A stretch of 45,300 bases of DNA from Streptomyces alboflavus (GTDB taxonomy: Bacteria; Actinomycetota; Actinomycetes; Streptomycetales; Streptomycetaceae): positions 1-45,300 of the forward strand of contig NZ_JNXT01000065.1 in NCBI RefSeq assembly GCF_000716675.1. Direction: 5' to 3'. The notes under the pieces were generated by a model. It searched no databases and was not told the DNA's origin. It was given only the letters and a program-made list of their open reading frames with translations. Numbering within the stretch: the first letter of the stretch is position 1; each line of letters opens with the position of its first letter. The position numbers and the translations under genes were made by a program. This document shows positions 27,555-35,461 of the stretch, one piece after another.

Positions 27555-27580
27555 GTCCCCGGCGATTCATCATCGGGGAC
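27555..27580. promoter_or_regulatory. Imperfect 26-bp palindrome between iclR and the dehydrogenase
   Basis: Arms GTCCCCG (27555-27561) and CGGGGAC (27574-27580) are perfect complements, and GAT/ATC inside also pair, giving a dyad about 40 bp before the iclR ATG and 118 bp before the dehydrogenase GTG. This is a good candidate for the IclR binding site. Confidence 0.55.
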
Positions 27581-27697
27581 GGCGTTCAGCATATCGAACG
27601 CCCCTGGTGAGTGGCAGCAGATCCGACGCACGGTGAACGGCTCGTGACATCCGGGCCGCGGACACCGGCTCGCACGGCAACCCTGGAGGAACCCGCG

Positions 27698-29239
27698 GTG
27701 GCAGCAGCACCAGTCTGGAGTGTGGACCCCCGAACCGGGAAGCGGCGCGCACAGGTCGCCGCCGAGGCCACCGCGCAGGACGTCGACCACGCCGTCACGG
27801 CCGCGCACGCGGCCCGCGCCGCCCTCGCCGACCGCACCGTCCGCGCGGCCTTCCTGCGCACCGCGGCCGACCTCCTGGACGCCGCCCAGGACGACCTGGT
27901 CGCGACCGCCGACGCCGAGACGGCCCTCGGCGCCGCCCGCCTCACCGGCGAACTGGCCCGCACCCGCTACCAGTTGCGGGCCTTCGCGGACCTCGTCGAC
28001 GAGGGCGCCTACCTCGGCGTCGTCATCGACCACCCCGACAGCGCCGCCACACCCCCCGTCCCCGACCTGCGCCGCTACAAGATCCCGCTCGGCGTCGTCG
28101 CCGTCTACGCCGCCTCCAACTTCCCCTTCGCCTTCTCCGTGCCCGGCGGCGACACCGCCAGCGCCCTCGCCGCGGGCTGCCCCGTCGTCGTCAAGGCGCA
28201 CCCCGACCACCCCGACACCTCCGAGCGCGTCGCCGCCGTCCTGCGCGCGGCCGCCGGGCGCCACGGCCTGTCCGAGGCCGTCGTCGGCCTGGTGCACGGC
28301 TTCGACGCGGGCGTCGACCTGGTCCGCCACCCGCTGGTCGCGGCGGCGGGCTTCACCGGTTCGGTACGCGGCGGGCGCGCCCTGTTCGACGCGGCGGCCG
28401 CGCGCCCCGTGCCGATCCCCTTCCACGGCGAACTCGGCTCCCTCAACCCCGTCGTCGTCACCGAGGCCGCCGCCGCCGAGCGCGGCGAGCAGATCGGCAC
28501 CGGACTCGCGGGCTCCATGACCCTCGGCACCGGCCAGTTCTGCGTGAAGCCAGGACTGGTCCTCGCCCCCGAGGGCGCGGGCGGCGACCGCCTCCTGAAG
28601 TCCCTGACGGAAGGCCTCGGCGCCACCGACGCCGGGGTGCTCCTCGACCACCGCATGCGCGACACCTTCGTCGCCGGGGTCGTCGAGCGCGCCCAACTGC
28701 CCGACGTGAGCGCCCCGGTGGCGCCCGGCGCGGCCGACGAGCACACCGTCACCGCCGGGTTCCTCACCCTCCCGGCCGCCCGCCTCACCGCCGAGGGCCC
28801 CCACGACCTGCTCCTGGAGGAGTGCTTCGGCCCGGTCACCGTCGTCGCCCGGTACGCGGACGAGGCCGAGATCTCGGCGGTGCTCGCCCGGCTCCCCGGC
28901 AACCTCACCGCGACCGTGCACCTGTCCGCCGAGGAGGCCGCGGGCGACCCGGCCACCGACGGCCGCGGCACCCGGCTCCTGGCCGAACTCACCCCGCTGG
29001 CCGGGCGCGTCCTCGTCGACGGCTGGCCCACCGGCGTCGCCGTCGCCCCCGCCCAGCAGCACGGCGGCCCCTACCCCGCCACCACCAGCACCTCCACGTC
29101 CGTCGGCGGCACCGCCATCGAGCGCTGGCTGCGCCCCGTCGCGTACCAGAACACCCCCGAGGCGCTCCTGCCGCCGGAACTCCACGACGCCAATCCCCTC
29201 GGTCTGCCGCGCCGCTACGACGGTCGCCTGGAACACTGA
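27698..29239 (+). CDS. 2,5-dioxovalerate (2-oxoglutarate semialdehyde) dehydrogenase
   Basis: A 513-aa aldehyde dehydrogenase of the NADP+-linked type III 2-oxoglutarate-semialdehyde dehydrogenase group. It has RYKIPLGVVAVYAASNFPFA with the catalytic Asn region, cofactor loop GFTGSVRGGRALF, general-base Glu245 in PFHGELGSLNP, and nucleophile Cys282 in GTGQFCVKPG. Late TSTSVGGTAIERWLRPVAYQ is also typical. GTG 27698 has GGAGGA upstream with suitable spacing; starts at 27611 or 27647 are possible but give an unusual tail. It would oxidise 2-oxoglutarate semialdehyde, the product of KdgD and of pentonate breakdown, to 2-oxoglutarate for the TCA cycle. Confidence 0.88.
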   Translation: MAAAPVWSVDPRTGKRRAQVAAEATAQDVDHAVTAAHAARAALADRTVRAAFLRTAADLLDAAQDDLVATADAETALGAARLTGELARTRYQLRAFADLVDEGAYLGVVIDHPDSAATPPVPDLRRYKIPLGVVAVYAASNFPFAFSVPGGDTASALAAGCPVVVKAHPDHPDTSERVAAVLRAAAGRHGLSEAVVGLVHGFDAGVDLVRHPLVAAAGFTGSVRGGRALFDAAAARPVPIPFHGELGSLNPVVVTEAAAAERGEQIGTGLAGSMTLGTGQFCVKPGLVLAPEGAGGDRLLKSLTEGLGATDAGVLLDHRMRDTFVAGVVERAQLPDVSAPVAPGAADEHTVTAGFLTLPAARLTAEGPHDLLLEECFGPVTVVARYADEAEISAVLARLPGNLTATVHLSAEEAAGDPATDGRGTRLLAELTPLAGRVLVDGWPTGVAVAPAQQHGGPYPATTSTSTSVGGTAIERWLRPVAYQNTPEALLPPELHDANPLGLPRRYDGRLEH

Positions 29240-29243
29240 CGGC

Positions 29244-29870
29244 ATGAACGCCAAGCAGACCGGAAGCCTCACCCTGCCCGAACTCCCCTTCCCCTTGCGG
29301 CCGTACGGCCCCGAGGGCGACTGGGCCTACGAGAACGGCGCCCTCACCGGCTGGGCGGGACCCCGCCAGGACCGCTTCGTGCCGCCCACCGGCGAGGCCC
29401 TGGACCCGGCGTCCGACGCGCCGCGGCTGCTCGGCGCGCCCGAGGGGGACTTCCAGCTGATCGCCCGCGTCACCGTCGGCTTCGCCGCCGCGTTCGACGC
29501 GGGCGTGCTCTACCTGCACGTGGGGGAGCGCGAGTGGGCCAAGCTCTGCTTCGAGCGCTCCCCGGACCGTCCCACCATCTGCACGGTGGTCACCCGGGGC
29601 CGCTCGGACGACGCCAACGCCTTCGTCGTGGACGGCTCCAGCGTCTGGCTGCGGATCAGCCGCACGGGCACGGCGTTTGCCTTCCACGCGTCGACGGACG
29701 GCGAGCACTGGACGTTCGTCCGCATCTTCCAGCTCGGCGACGAGCAGGCCGCCGCCGCGGCGCTCGTCGGCTTCCTCGCGCAGTCGCCGCAGGGCGAGGG
29801 GTGCGTGGTGACGTTCGAGGAGATCGAGTTCCGCCCGAACTGGCCCAAGGGCCTGCGCGACGGTTCCTGA
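29244..29870 (+). CDS. DUF1349 domain protein (concanavalin-like fold)
   Basis: A 208-aa soluble protein starting four bases after the dehydrogenase stop, hence co-transcribed. It matches the DUF1349 pattern: FQLIARVTVGFAAAFDAGVL, YLHVGEREWAKLCFERSPD, SVWLRISRTGTAFAFHASTD, and GFLAQSPQGEGCVVTFEEIE. The fold is a lectin/laminin-like beta sandwich in yeast and bacterial relatives; no catalytic role is established. No signal peptide. Coupling to sugar-acid oxidation suggests carbohydrate binding or processing, but that is inference. Confidence 0.85.
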   Translation: MNAKQTGSLTLPELPFPLRPYGPEGDWAYENGALTGWAGPRQDRFVPPTGEALDPASDAPRLLGAPEGDFQLIARVTVGFAAAFDAGVLYLHVGEREWAKLCFERSPDRPTICTVVTRGRSDDANAFVVDGSSVWLRISRTGTAFAFHASTDGEHWTFVRIFQLGDEQAAAAALVGFLAQSPQGEGCVVTFEEIEFRPNWPKGLRDGS

Positions 29871-29888
29871 GCCGGTCCGGTCCCGCCG

Positions 29889-31010
29889 TCAGAGCGTGAC
29901 GCGCGTCCCCGTCGCCGCGGCCCGCTCGACCGCGTCGAGCAGCCGCTGGCGCCGGGCGGCGTGCGCGAAGTCCGGCACGGCGGCGGTGCCTTCGCGCAGG
30001 TCGTGCTCGATGCGGGCGTACTGGATCCCGACGTTGTACGCGGGCTCCGCACGCAGGTCGTCCAGCTCGGGGACGTCGAAGTACCGTCCGGGGACGGGCA
30101 GTTCGGCGAGGTCGGCGTCCGTGCCGCGGGCGCCCCGCACCGTCAGCCGGGCCTGCTGCAGATGCCCGTGGTCCCCGGTCACGACCAGGTCGCCGTCCGT
30201 GCCGTTGATCTCCCAGTGGAAGTCGGTGCCGCGCGAGAGCCCGCCCCGGAAGTGCACGGAGGCGACGGCGCCGGAGGCGAGCCGCCCGCTGACCGCGACC
30301 TGGTCCGGGGCGGTCATCGGGACGGCGCGCCCGCTGCCCTCCTCCCGTACGACCGGCCGCCGGGTGGCCGTGGTCGCCGACACCTGAGTGAACTCGCCGA
30401 GCACCAGGGCCAGCGCGTCCACGGTGTGGCCGAACGGGATGGTGAGCATCGTGCCGCCGTTGTCCTTGTCCAGGAGGTAGGCGCCGCCCGGCTCGAAGGT
30501 CGGGCCCCAGCGGCGGCCCGACGCGACGAGGCTCGTGGACAGGACCTCACCGACGTATCCGTCGGCGACGAGGTCGCGCAGGTGCCGCACGGCGGGCGCC
30601 GAACGCGCCTGCAACCCGGTGAAGGTCCGCACCCCGGCGCGGGCCGCCGCCGCGGCCAGCTCCTCGGCCTCCACCACGCCGTTGCCCAGCGGCCACTCCG
30701 ACAGGACGTGCTTCCCGGCCGCGAGCGCCGCCAGGATCACCTCCCGGTGCCGGGGCACGCGGACGCTCACCACGACCAGGTCCACGGCCGGGTCCGCGGC
30801 CAGCTCGGCGGCGGAGGCGTGGGCGCGGTCGATCCCGTACTTCTCGCCCGCGGCGCGGGCCGACTCCGGCGTCGACGCGGCCAGGGCGCGCAGGGCGTAG
30901 CCGGTCAGGCGGGTGAGGGCGGGGAGGTGGGAGTGAGGGGCCCAGCCGGAGCGGGCGGAGAGGCCGACGATGCCGACGCCGACGGCGGGGTTACCGGTGT
31001 TCTCGATCAT
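29889..31010 (-). CDS. Gfo/Idh/MocA-family oxidoreductase
   Basis: A 373-aa NAD(P)-dependent dehydrogenase. The Rossmann N-terminus GVGIVGLSARSGWAPHSHLP is followed by VDLVVVSVRVPRHREVILAA, AGKHVLSEWPLGNGVVEAEE (the EKP-type motif with Trp in place of Lys: SEWPL), and a C-terminal substrate domain with GGTMLTIPFGHTVDALALVL. The usual catalytic Lys of EKP is thus altered, as in galactose-dehydrogenase-like/fungal Gal80-type members, so it could be non-classical or regulatory. Convergent with the DUF1349 gene (18-bp gap) and divergent from hxlR. Confidence 0.87.
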   Translation of the reverse strand: MIENTGNPAVGVGIVGLSARSGWAPHSHLPALTRLTGYALRALAASTPESARAAGEKYGIDRAHASAAELAADPAVDLVVVSVRVPRHREVILAALAAGKHVLSEWPLGNGVVEAEELAAAAARAGVRTFTGLQARSAPAVRHLRDLVADGYVGEVLSTSLVASGRRWGPTFEPGGAYLLDKDNGGTMLTIPFGHTVDALALVLGEFTQVSATTATRRPVVREEGSGRAVPMTAPDQVAVSGRLASGAVASVHFRGGLSRGTDFHWEINGTDGDLVVTGDHGHLQQARLTVRGARGTDADLAELPVPGRYFDVPELDDLRAEPAYNVGIQYARIEHDLREGTAAVPDFAHAARRQRLLDAVERAAATGTRVTL

Positions 31011-31072
31011 GCCCGGACCGTATGTCCCGGGGCCTGATCACCCGCAAGGGCACCAACTATATTCTGGAAACC

Positions 31073-31456
31073 ATGACAGCTCAGAGCCGCTTCACTCCGC
31101 CCTCCACGGCCGCGGAGCACCGGCACGACATCTACGGGCTGCTGTGCCCGGGCCGAGAGATCTTCGAACTGCTCGCCACCAAGTGGGTGGGCCTGGCGAT
31201 CACCGCCCTGGAGGACGGCCCCCACCGCTTCGGCGAACTCCGCACCCGCCTGGAGGGCGTCAGCCCCAAGGTCCTCACCCAGACCCTGCGCCGCCTGGAG
31301 GACCACGGCCTGGTGCACCGCACGGTCTTCGCGGAGGTCCCGCCTCGCGTGGAGTACGAACTGACGCCCCTCGGCCGGAGCGCGCTGGAGCCCCTGTCCC
31401 ACCTGCGCACGTGGATCCGCGCGAACACACACCGCTTCGGCAGCCGTACGGAGTGA
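31073..31456 (+). CDS. HxlR-family transcriptional regulator
   Basis: A 127-aa winged-helix protein. CPGREIFELLATKWVGLAIT opens the domain with its typical Cys, followed by GPHRFGELRTRLEGVSPKVL and TQTLRRLEDHGLVHRTVFAE. ATG 31073 gives the usual family length; an in-frame ATG 51 bases upstream would leave too little room for a promoter, as the divergent gene starts at 31010. HxlR proteins with a conserved Cys often sense electrophiles or redox state. The DsbA/FrnE-like gene downstream is a plausible target. Confidence 0.88.
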   Translation: MTAQSRFTPPSTAAEHRHDIYGLLCPGREIFELLATKWVGLAITALEDGPHRFGELRTRLEGVSPKVLTQTLRRLEDHGLVHRTVFAEVPPRVEYELTPLGRSALEPLSHLRTWIRANTHRFGSRTE

Positions 31457-31543
31457 GCCAGGCGGCGGGAATGCAAACGCCCGGCCCCGGGTTGCACAGA
31501 CGCGGAGGACGTCTCCGTTTCGTACGACCCGAGGAAGAACCAC

Positions 31544-32281
31544 ATGCGCGTCGAGATCTGGAGCGACATCGCCTGCCCCTGGTGCTACGTGGGCAAGGCC
31601 CGCTTCGAGAAGGCCCTGGCGGCCTTCCCGCACCAGGACGCCGTAGAGGTGATCCACCGCTCCTTCGAGCTGGACCCGAACCGCCCGAAGGGCGACACGG
31701 CCGCCGTGATCCCGATGCTGGCGCAGAAGTACGGCATGACCGAGGACCAGGCGAAGGACGCCGAGCGCCGCCTCGGCGACAACGCGGCGGCCGAGGGCCT
31801 CGCGTACCGCACCGAGGGCCGCGACCACGGCAACACCTTCGACATGCACCGCCTCCTCCACTTCGCGAAGGAGAAGGGCGGCCAGGACGCCCAGGACCGC
31901 CTCATCGGCGCGTTCTACCGCGCCAACTTCGCCGAGGAGCGCTCGGTCTTCGACGACGACGAGCGCCTGATCGCCCTCGCGGCCGACGCGGGCCTGGACG
32001 CGGACGCGGCGCGCGCGGTCCTCGCCGACCCCGACGCGTACGCCGAAGCCGTCCGCGCGGACGAGCGCGAGGCGGCCGAGCTGGGCGCGAACGGCGTGCC
32101 GTTCTTCGTCCTCGACCGGAAGTTCGGCGTCTCCGGCGCCCAGCCCGCGGAGGTCTTCACGCAGGCCCTGGAGCAGGCGTGGGGCGCGCGTTCGCCGCTG
32201 ACGGTGCTCGCCGAGGGTGCCGCTGACACCACCGACGGCGATGCCTGCGGTCCGGACGGCTGCGCGGTGCCGGGCGCCTGA
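31544..32281 (+). CDS. DsbA-family oxidoreductase, FrnE-like
   Basis: A 245-aa thioredoxin-fold protein. The N-terminus MRVEIWSDIACPWCYVGKAR has the CPWC redox motif (Cys11-x-x-Cys14), and the end GANGVPFFVLDRKFGVSGAQ has the cis-Pro loop. This is the FrnE/2-hydroxychromene-2-carboxylate isomerase-related family, polyketide-linked or stress-linked cytosolic disulphide oxidoreductases. There is no signal peptide. A C-terminal CGPDGCAVP adds a second Cys pair, a feature of FrnE-type proteins. A GAGGAAG ribosome site precedes ATG 31544. Paired with hxlR. Confidence 0.9.
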   Translation: MRVEIWSDIACPWCYVGKARFEKALAAFPHQDAVEVIHRSFELDPNRPKGDTAAVIPMLAQKYGMTEDQAKDAERRLGDNAAAEGLAYRTEGRDHGNTFDMHRLLHFAKEKGGQDAQDRLIGAFYRANFAEERSVFDDDERLIALAADAGLDADAARAVLADPDAYAEAVRADEREAAELGANGVPFFVLDRKFGVSGAQPAEVFTQALEQAWGARSPLTVLAEGAADTTDGDACGPDGCAVPGA

Positions 32282-32393
32282 CCCGAGCCGGACGACATCC
32301 CCCCTGGTCGGAGGCCATGAGTAAGCGTCGCTAAGCGGTACGGGTCAGGCATCCGCAATGGACCGGGCCCGGCCGAGGCGGCACAGTGACCCC

Positions 32394-33543
32394 ATGGAGA
32401 CTTCCGGCCAGGGCCCCGTCCAGACCGTCCAGACCGCTTCGAGTCCCGCCACGACACCGGCGGCCTTCGAGAAGCTCGTACGCTCCGAGTTCACCCCCCC
32501 GCACCACCTACCTGAACAGCGCGAGCACCGGCCTCCTGCCGGGCCGCGCCGTCCGGGCGATGCACGAGGCGACCCTGTCCGTGGCGGAGGGCCGCCCCGC
32601 CGACATGTTCGCGGACGTGGAGGCCGCCCGCGCCGCCTTCGCGCGCCTGGTCGGGGTGGCGCCGAGCCGGGTCGCGGCGGGCGCGTCCGTCGCCGTGTAC
32701 AGCGGCCTGGTCGCCGCCTCGCTGCCCGCGGGCGCCGAAGTCCTCACCGCCGAGGGCGACTTCAGCTCGACGGTGAACCCCTTCCACATGCGCGCCGACC
32801 TCAAGGTCCGCGCCGTCCCGCTGGAGCGGATCGCGGAGTCCGTGCGCCCGGGCACCGCCCTGGTCGCGGTTTCGGCGGCGCAGTCGGCGGACGGCCGGAT
32901 CGCCGACCTGCCCGCGCTGCGCGCCGCGACCCGCGCGCACGGCGCCCGCCTCTACCTGGACGCCTCGCAGGCGACGGGCTGGCTCGACCTCGTCGAGCAC
33001 ATCGCCGACGTGGACTTCTTGTCGTCGGTGGCCTTCAAGTGGCTCACGTGCCCGCGGGGCGTGGCGTTCTTCGTGGTCCCCGACGGCCCCGAGGACCCCG
33101 ACGCCCCCGGGGCCTTCGGCGGGGTGCCCGCGCTGCTCGCGGGCTGGGTCGCGGGCGAGCGCCCCTGGGACAGCTGCTACGGCCCGGTCACCGAGCTCGC
33201 CCGCTCCGCGCGGCGGTTCGACGAGAGCCCGAGCCTGTTCGCGTACGCGGGCGCGCGGCACTCCCTCGCCGTGATCGAGGAGCTGGGTGTGGCCGCGATC
33301 CGCGCCCACGACCTGGCGCTCGCGGACCGCTTCCGGAGCGGCCTCGCGGCGCGCGGCCACGAGCCGGTGGCCGCGCCGGGCTCGCCCATCGTGTCGGTGC
33401 CCGGACTCGGCGTCCGCCAGGCCGAGTTGAGCGCCGCGGGCATCGAGGTGTCGGACCGCGCGGGGCAGTTGCGGGCGGCCTTCCACCTGTACAACACGGA
33501 GGCCGACGTGGACCGGCTCCTGGAGGCTCTGGGCGACAGCTGA
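32394..33543 (+). pseudogene. Class V aminotransferase, reading frame broken at a C7 tract
   Basis: A class V PLP-dependent aminotransferase (cysteine-desulphurase/kynureninase-like fold), ~382 aa if restored. From ATG 32394 the frame encodes METSGQGPVQTVQ and then AFEKLVRSEFTP; at a run of seven C (32493-32500 area) it shifts. The rest of the protein, TTYLNSASTGLLPGRAVRAM onward, continues in the +1 frame. Removing one C joins SEFTP-RTTYLNSAS smoothly. The body is intact: YLDASQATGW with the PLP Asp, SSVAFKWLTCPRG with the PLP Lys. It may be a sequencing error, a slippage-controlled gene or recent decay; translation could also begin inside at ATG 32562. The substrate is unknown. Confidence 0.75.
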
Positions 33544-33607
33544 GGAGCCGGGGCGGGCCGCACGGCCGGGGCGGGGCCGAGGCCGCGCCGCCCCGGAAAG
33601 CCCCGCC

Positions 33608-34150
33608 CTACCTGCGCAGCGCCGCCCGCCGCGCCGCCTCTTCCGGGCAGTCCGCCGTCTCCACGCAGAGGTTGGTCTCGACCCGGCCGAGCAGCCGGGC
33701 CAGCTCCGCCCGCTCGGCGGGGTCGAGCCCGGCGAGGGTGTGGTCCTCCAAGTCGCCCCAGGAGCGCCGTACTTCGGTGAGCAGGCCGCAGCTGGCGTCG
33801 GTCGCCTCCACGAGCACGGCCCGGCGGTCGTCCGGGTCGGGGCGCCGCCGTACGTGCCCGGCCTGCTCCAGGCGCTGGAGCATCTTGGTGACCGTCGACG
33901 GGTCGAGGTCGACGGCCTTGATGAGGTCGGACTGGCGCACCGGGCCCGCGTCCCACAGGTGCATCATCACGAATTCCTGGCCGGGGTAGAGGCCGAGGCC
34001 CTTCAGGACCTTGCCCGCCGCGATCCGGTGCAGCCGGGCCACCCGGCTGATCGTCATGCTGACCGGCCCGTCCTGGGCGGCCAGAGGCAGCCGCTCGCTA
34101 CACGCGGGGTCGGCCTGCGCGGCCCCCGCCGTCCCTGTCTCGGCCTTCAT
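33608..34150 (-). CDS. MarR-family transcriptional regulator
   Basis: A 180-aa regulator with a ~28-residue extra N-terminal tail before the MarR fold (ISRVARLHRIAAGKVLKGLG, RQSDLIKAVDLDPSTVTKML for the helix-turn-helix, RRRPDPDDRRAVLVEATDAS for the wing). A shorter start at the internal ATG before TISRVARLH (Met32) would give a usual length of about 150 aa; the ribosome site does not decide. Divergent from the old-yellow-enzyme gene, with two inverted copies of TTGG(T/C)CG(G/A)CCAA in the gap, strongly suggesting that it represses that gene and itself. Confidence 0.9.
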   Translation of the reverse strand: MKAETGTAGAAQADPACSERLPLAAQDGPVSMTISRVARLHRIAAGKVLKGLGLYPGQEFVMMHLWDAGPVRQSDLIKAVDLDPSTVTKMLQRLEQAGHVRRRPDPDDRRAVLVEATDASCGLLTEVRRSWGDLEDHTLAGLDPAERAELARLLGRVETNLCVETADCPEEAARRAALRR

Positions 34151-34235
34151 CGCAGCTCCTGCCCTTCGCCGGCCCGGCCCTGTCCGCCGTCGCCATCCTC
34201 CACCAGTGTCGTCCTGGTTCCCCTCCGAGATTAAC

Positions 34236-34292
34236 TTGGTCGGCCAAGGAATGCGCTACAGTGGCTCTCGGTTGAATTACTTGGCCGACCAA
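34236..34292. promoter_or_regulatory. Two MarR operators between marR and the alkene reductase gene
   Basis: TTGGTCGGCCAA (34236-34247) and TTGGCCGACCAA (34281-34292) are exact reverse complements of each other and each is a near-perfect palindrome; centres are 45 bp apart. TACAGT (34257-34262) between them could be the -10 for the rightward gene, so binding would block it. Confidence 0.75.
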
Positions 34293-34315
34293 TCTTCGTA
34301 CGCCCTGGAGCTGTG

Positions 34316-35386
34316 ATGACCACCGCATTCGACCCGATCGACCTGCACGGCGTGTCCCTCGCGAACCGCATCGCCCTGGCGCCCATGACCCGCAGCCGGG
34401 CGGGCGCGGGCGGCGTCCCCACCGACCTCGTCGTCGAGTACTACGCCCAGCGCGCGAGCGCGGGCCTCGTGATCACCGAAGGCGTGCAGCCCTCCCTGGT
34501 GGGCCAGGGCTACCCGGACACCCCGGGCCTGCACAGCGCCGAGCAGGTCGAGGGCTGGCGCAAGGTCACCGACGCCGTGCACGCCAAGGGCGGCCGGATC
34601 TTCGCCCAGCTCATGCACGCGGGCCGCATCGGCCACCCCTCGCTGCTCCCGGACGGCCTGATCAACGTCGGCCCCTCGCCGATCGCCGCAGCCGGGCAGG
34701 TCTACACGCACGAGGGACCGAAGGACTTCATCACGCCCCGCGAGCTGTCCGGGGACGAGGTGCGCGCCACCATCGGCGAGTTCGTCGAGGCCGCCCGCAA
34801 CGCGATCGACGCGGGCTTCGACGGCGTCGAGCTGCACGGCGCCAACGGCTATCTGATCCACCAGTTCCTCGCGCCGGGCTCCAACCAGCGCGACGACGAG
34901 TGGGGCGGCTCCCCGGAGAAGCGCATCCGCTTCGCCGTCGAGGTGTCCCGCGCCGTCGCGGCCGAGATCGGCGCCGCGCGCACGGCCATCCGCCTGTCGC
35001 CCGGCAATGAGCTCAACGGCATCCACGAGCCCGACCCGGACGAGGCCTACATCGCCCTCGCGAAGGAGCTCGGCGCCCTGAACCTGGCGTACGTGCACGT
35101 CATGGAGGTCGGCCCGATCCGCGACCTGGTCCAGCGGGTGCGCAAGGAGTTCGGTGGCGTGTTCATCCTGAACCCCTCGACCGAGGAGCCCACGGGACCC
35201 GACGACCTGGGCCTGATCGAGGACGGCACCGCCGACATCGTGTCCTTCGGCGCCCTGTTCCTCGCCAACCCGGACCTGCCCGCGCGCCTGAAGGCGGGCG
35301 GCCCGTACAACACGCCCGACAAGGCGACGTTCTTCGGCGGCGACGCCACGGGCTACACGGACTACCCGGCGCTGCCGACGGCGTAG
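34316..35386 (+). CDS. Old yellow enzyme family alkene reductase (FMN)
   Basis: A 356-aa TIM-barrel flavoenzyme of the NemA/XenB/OYE group. RIALAPMTRSRA at the N-terminus, GLVITEGVQPS, the substrate-binding HGANGYLIHQFLAPGSNQRD (His and Asn that bind the carbonyl, Tyr nearby), DEWGGSPEKRIRF, and GALFLANPDLPARL for FMN phosphate. It reduces activated C=C bonds, nitroesters or nitroaromatics with NAD(P)H. ATG 34316 has GGAG five bases upstream; a GTG immediately before is unlikely. Controlled by the divergent MarR protein, as is common for electrophile-response reductases such as nemRA. Confidence 0.93.
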   Translation: MTTAFDPIDLHGVSLANRIALAPMTRSRAGAGGVPTDLVVEYYAQRASAGLVITEGVQPSLVGQGYPDTPGLHSAEQVEGWRKVTDAVHAKGGRIFAQLMHAGRIGHPSLLPDGLINVGPSPIAAAGQVYTHEGPKDFITPRELSGDEVRATIGEFVEAARNAIDAGFDGVELHGANGYLIHQFLAPGSNQRDDEWGGSPEKRIRFAVEVSRAVAAEIGAARTAIRLSPGNELNGIHEPDPDEAYIALAKELGALNLAYVHVMEVGPIRDLVQRVRKEFGGVFILNPSTEEPTGPDDLGLIEDGTADIVSFGALFLANPDLPARLKAGGPYNTPDKATFFGGDATGYTDYPALPTA

Positions 35387-35405
35387 CCGACCCGGAGCAC
35401 ACGCG

Positions 35406-35449
35406 CATGAGTCGGCCCGGCATCCTGTGGGATGCCGGGCCGACTCATG
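35406..35449. terminator. Bidirectional terminator hairpin (perfect 20-bp stem)
   Basis: Arms 35406-35425 and 35430-35449 are fully complementary (starting CATGAGTCGG), with a TGTG loop. It lies 20 bp after the alkene reductase stop and 13 bp before the ectD stop, exactly between convergent genes. There is no T-run, as usual for Streptomyces. Confidence 0.9.
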
Positions 35450-35461
35450 TGTGAGGCACGG

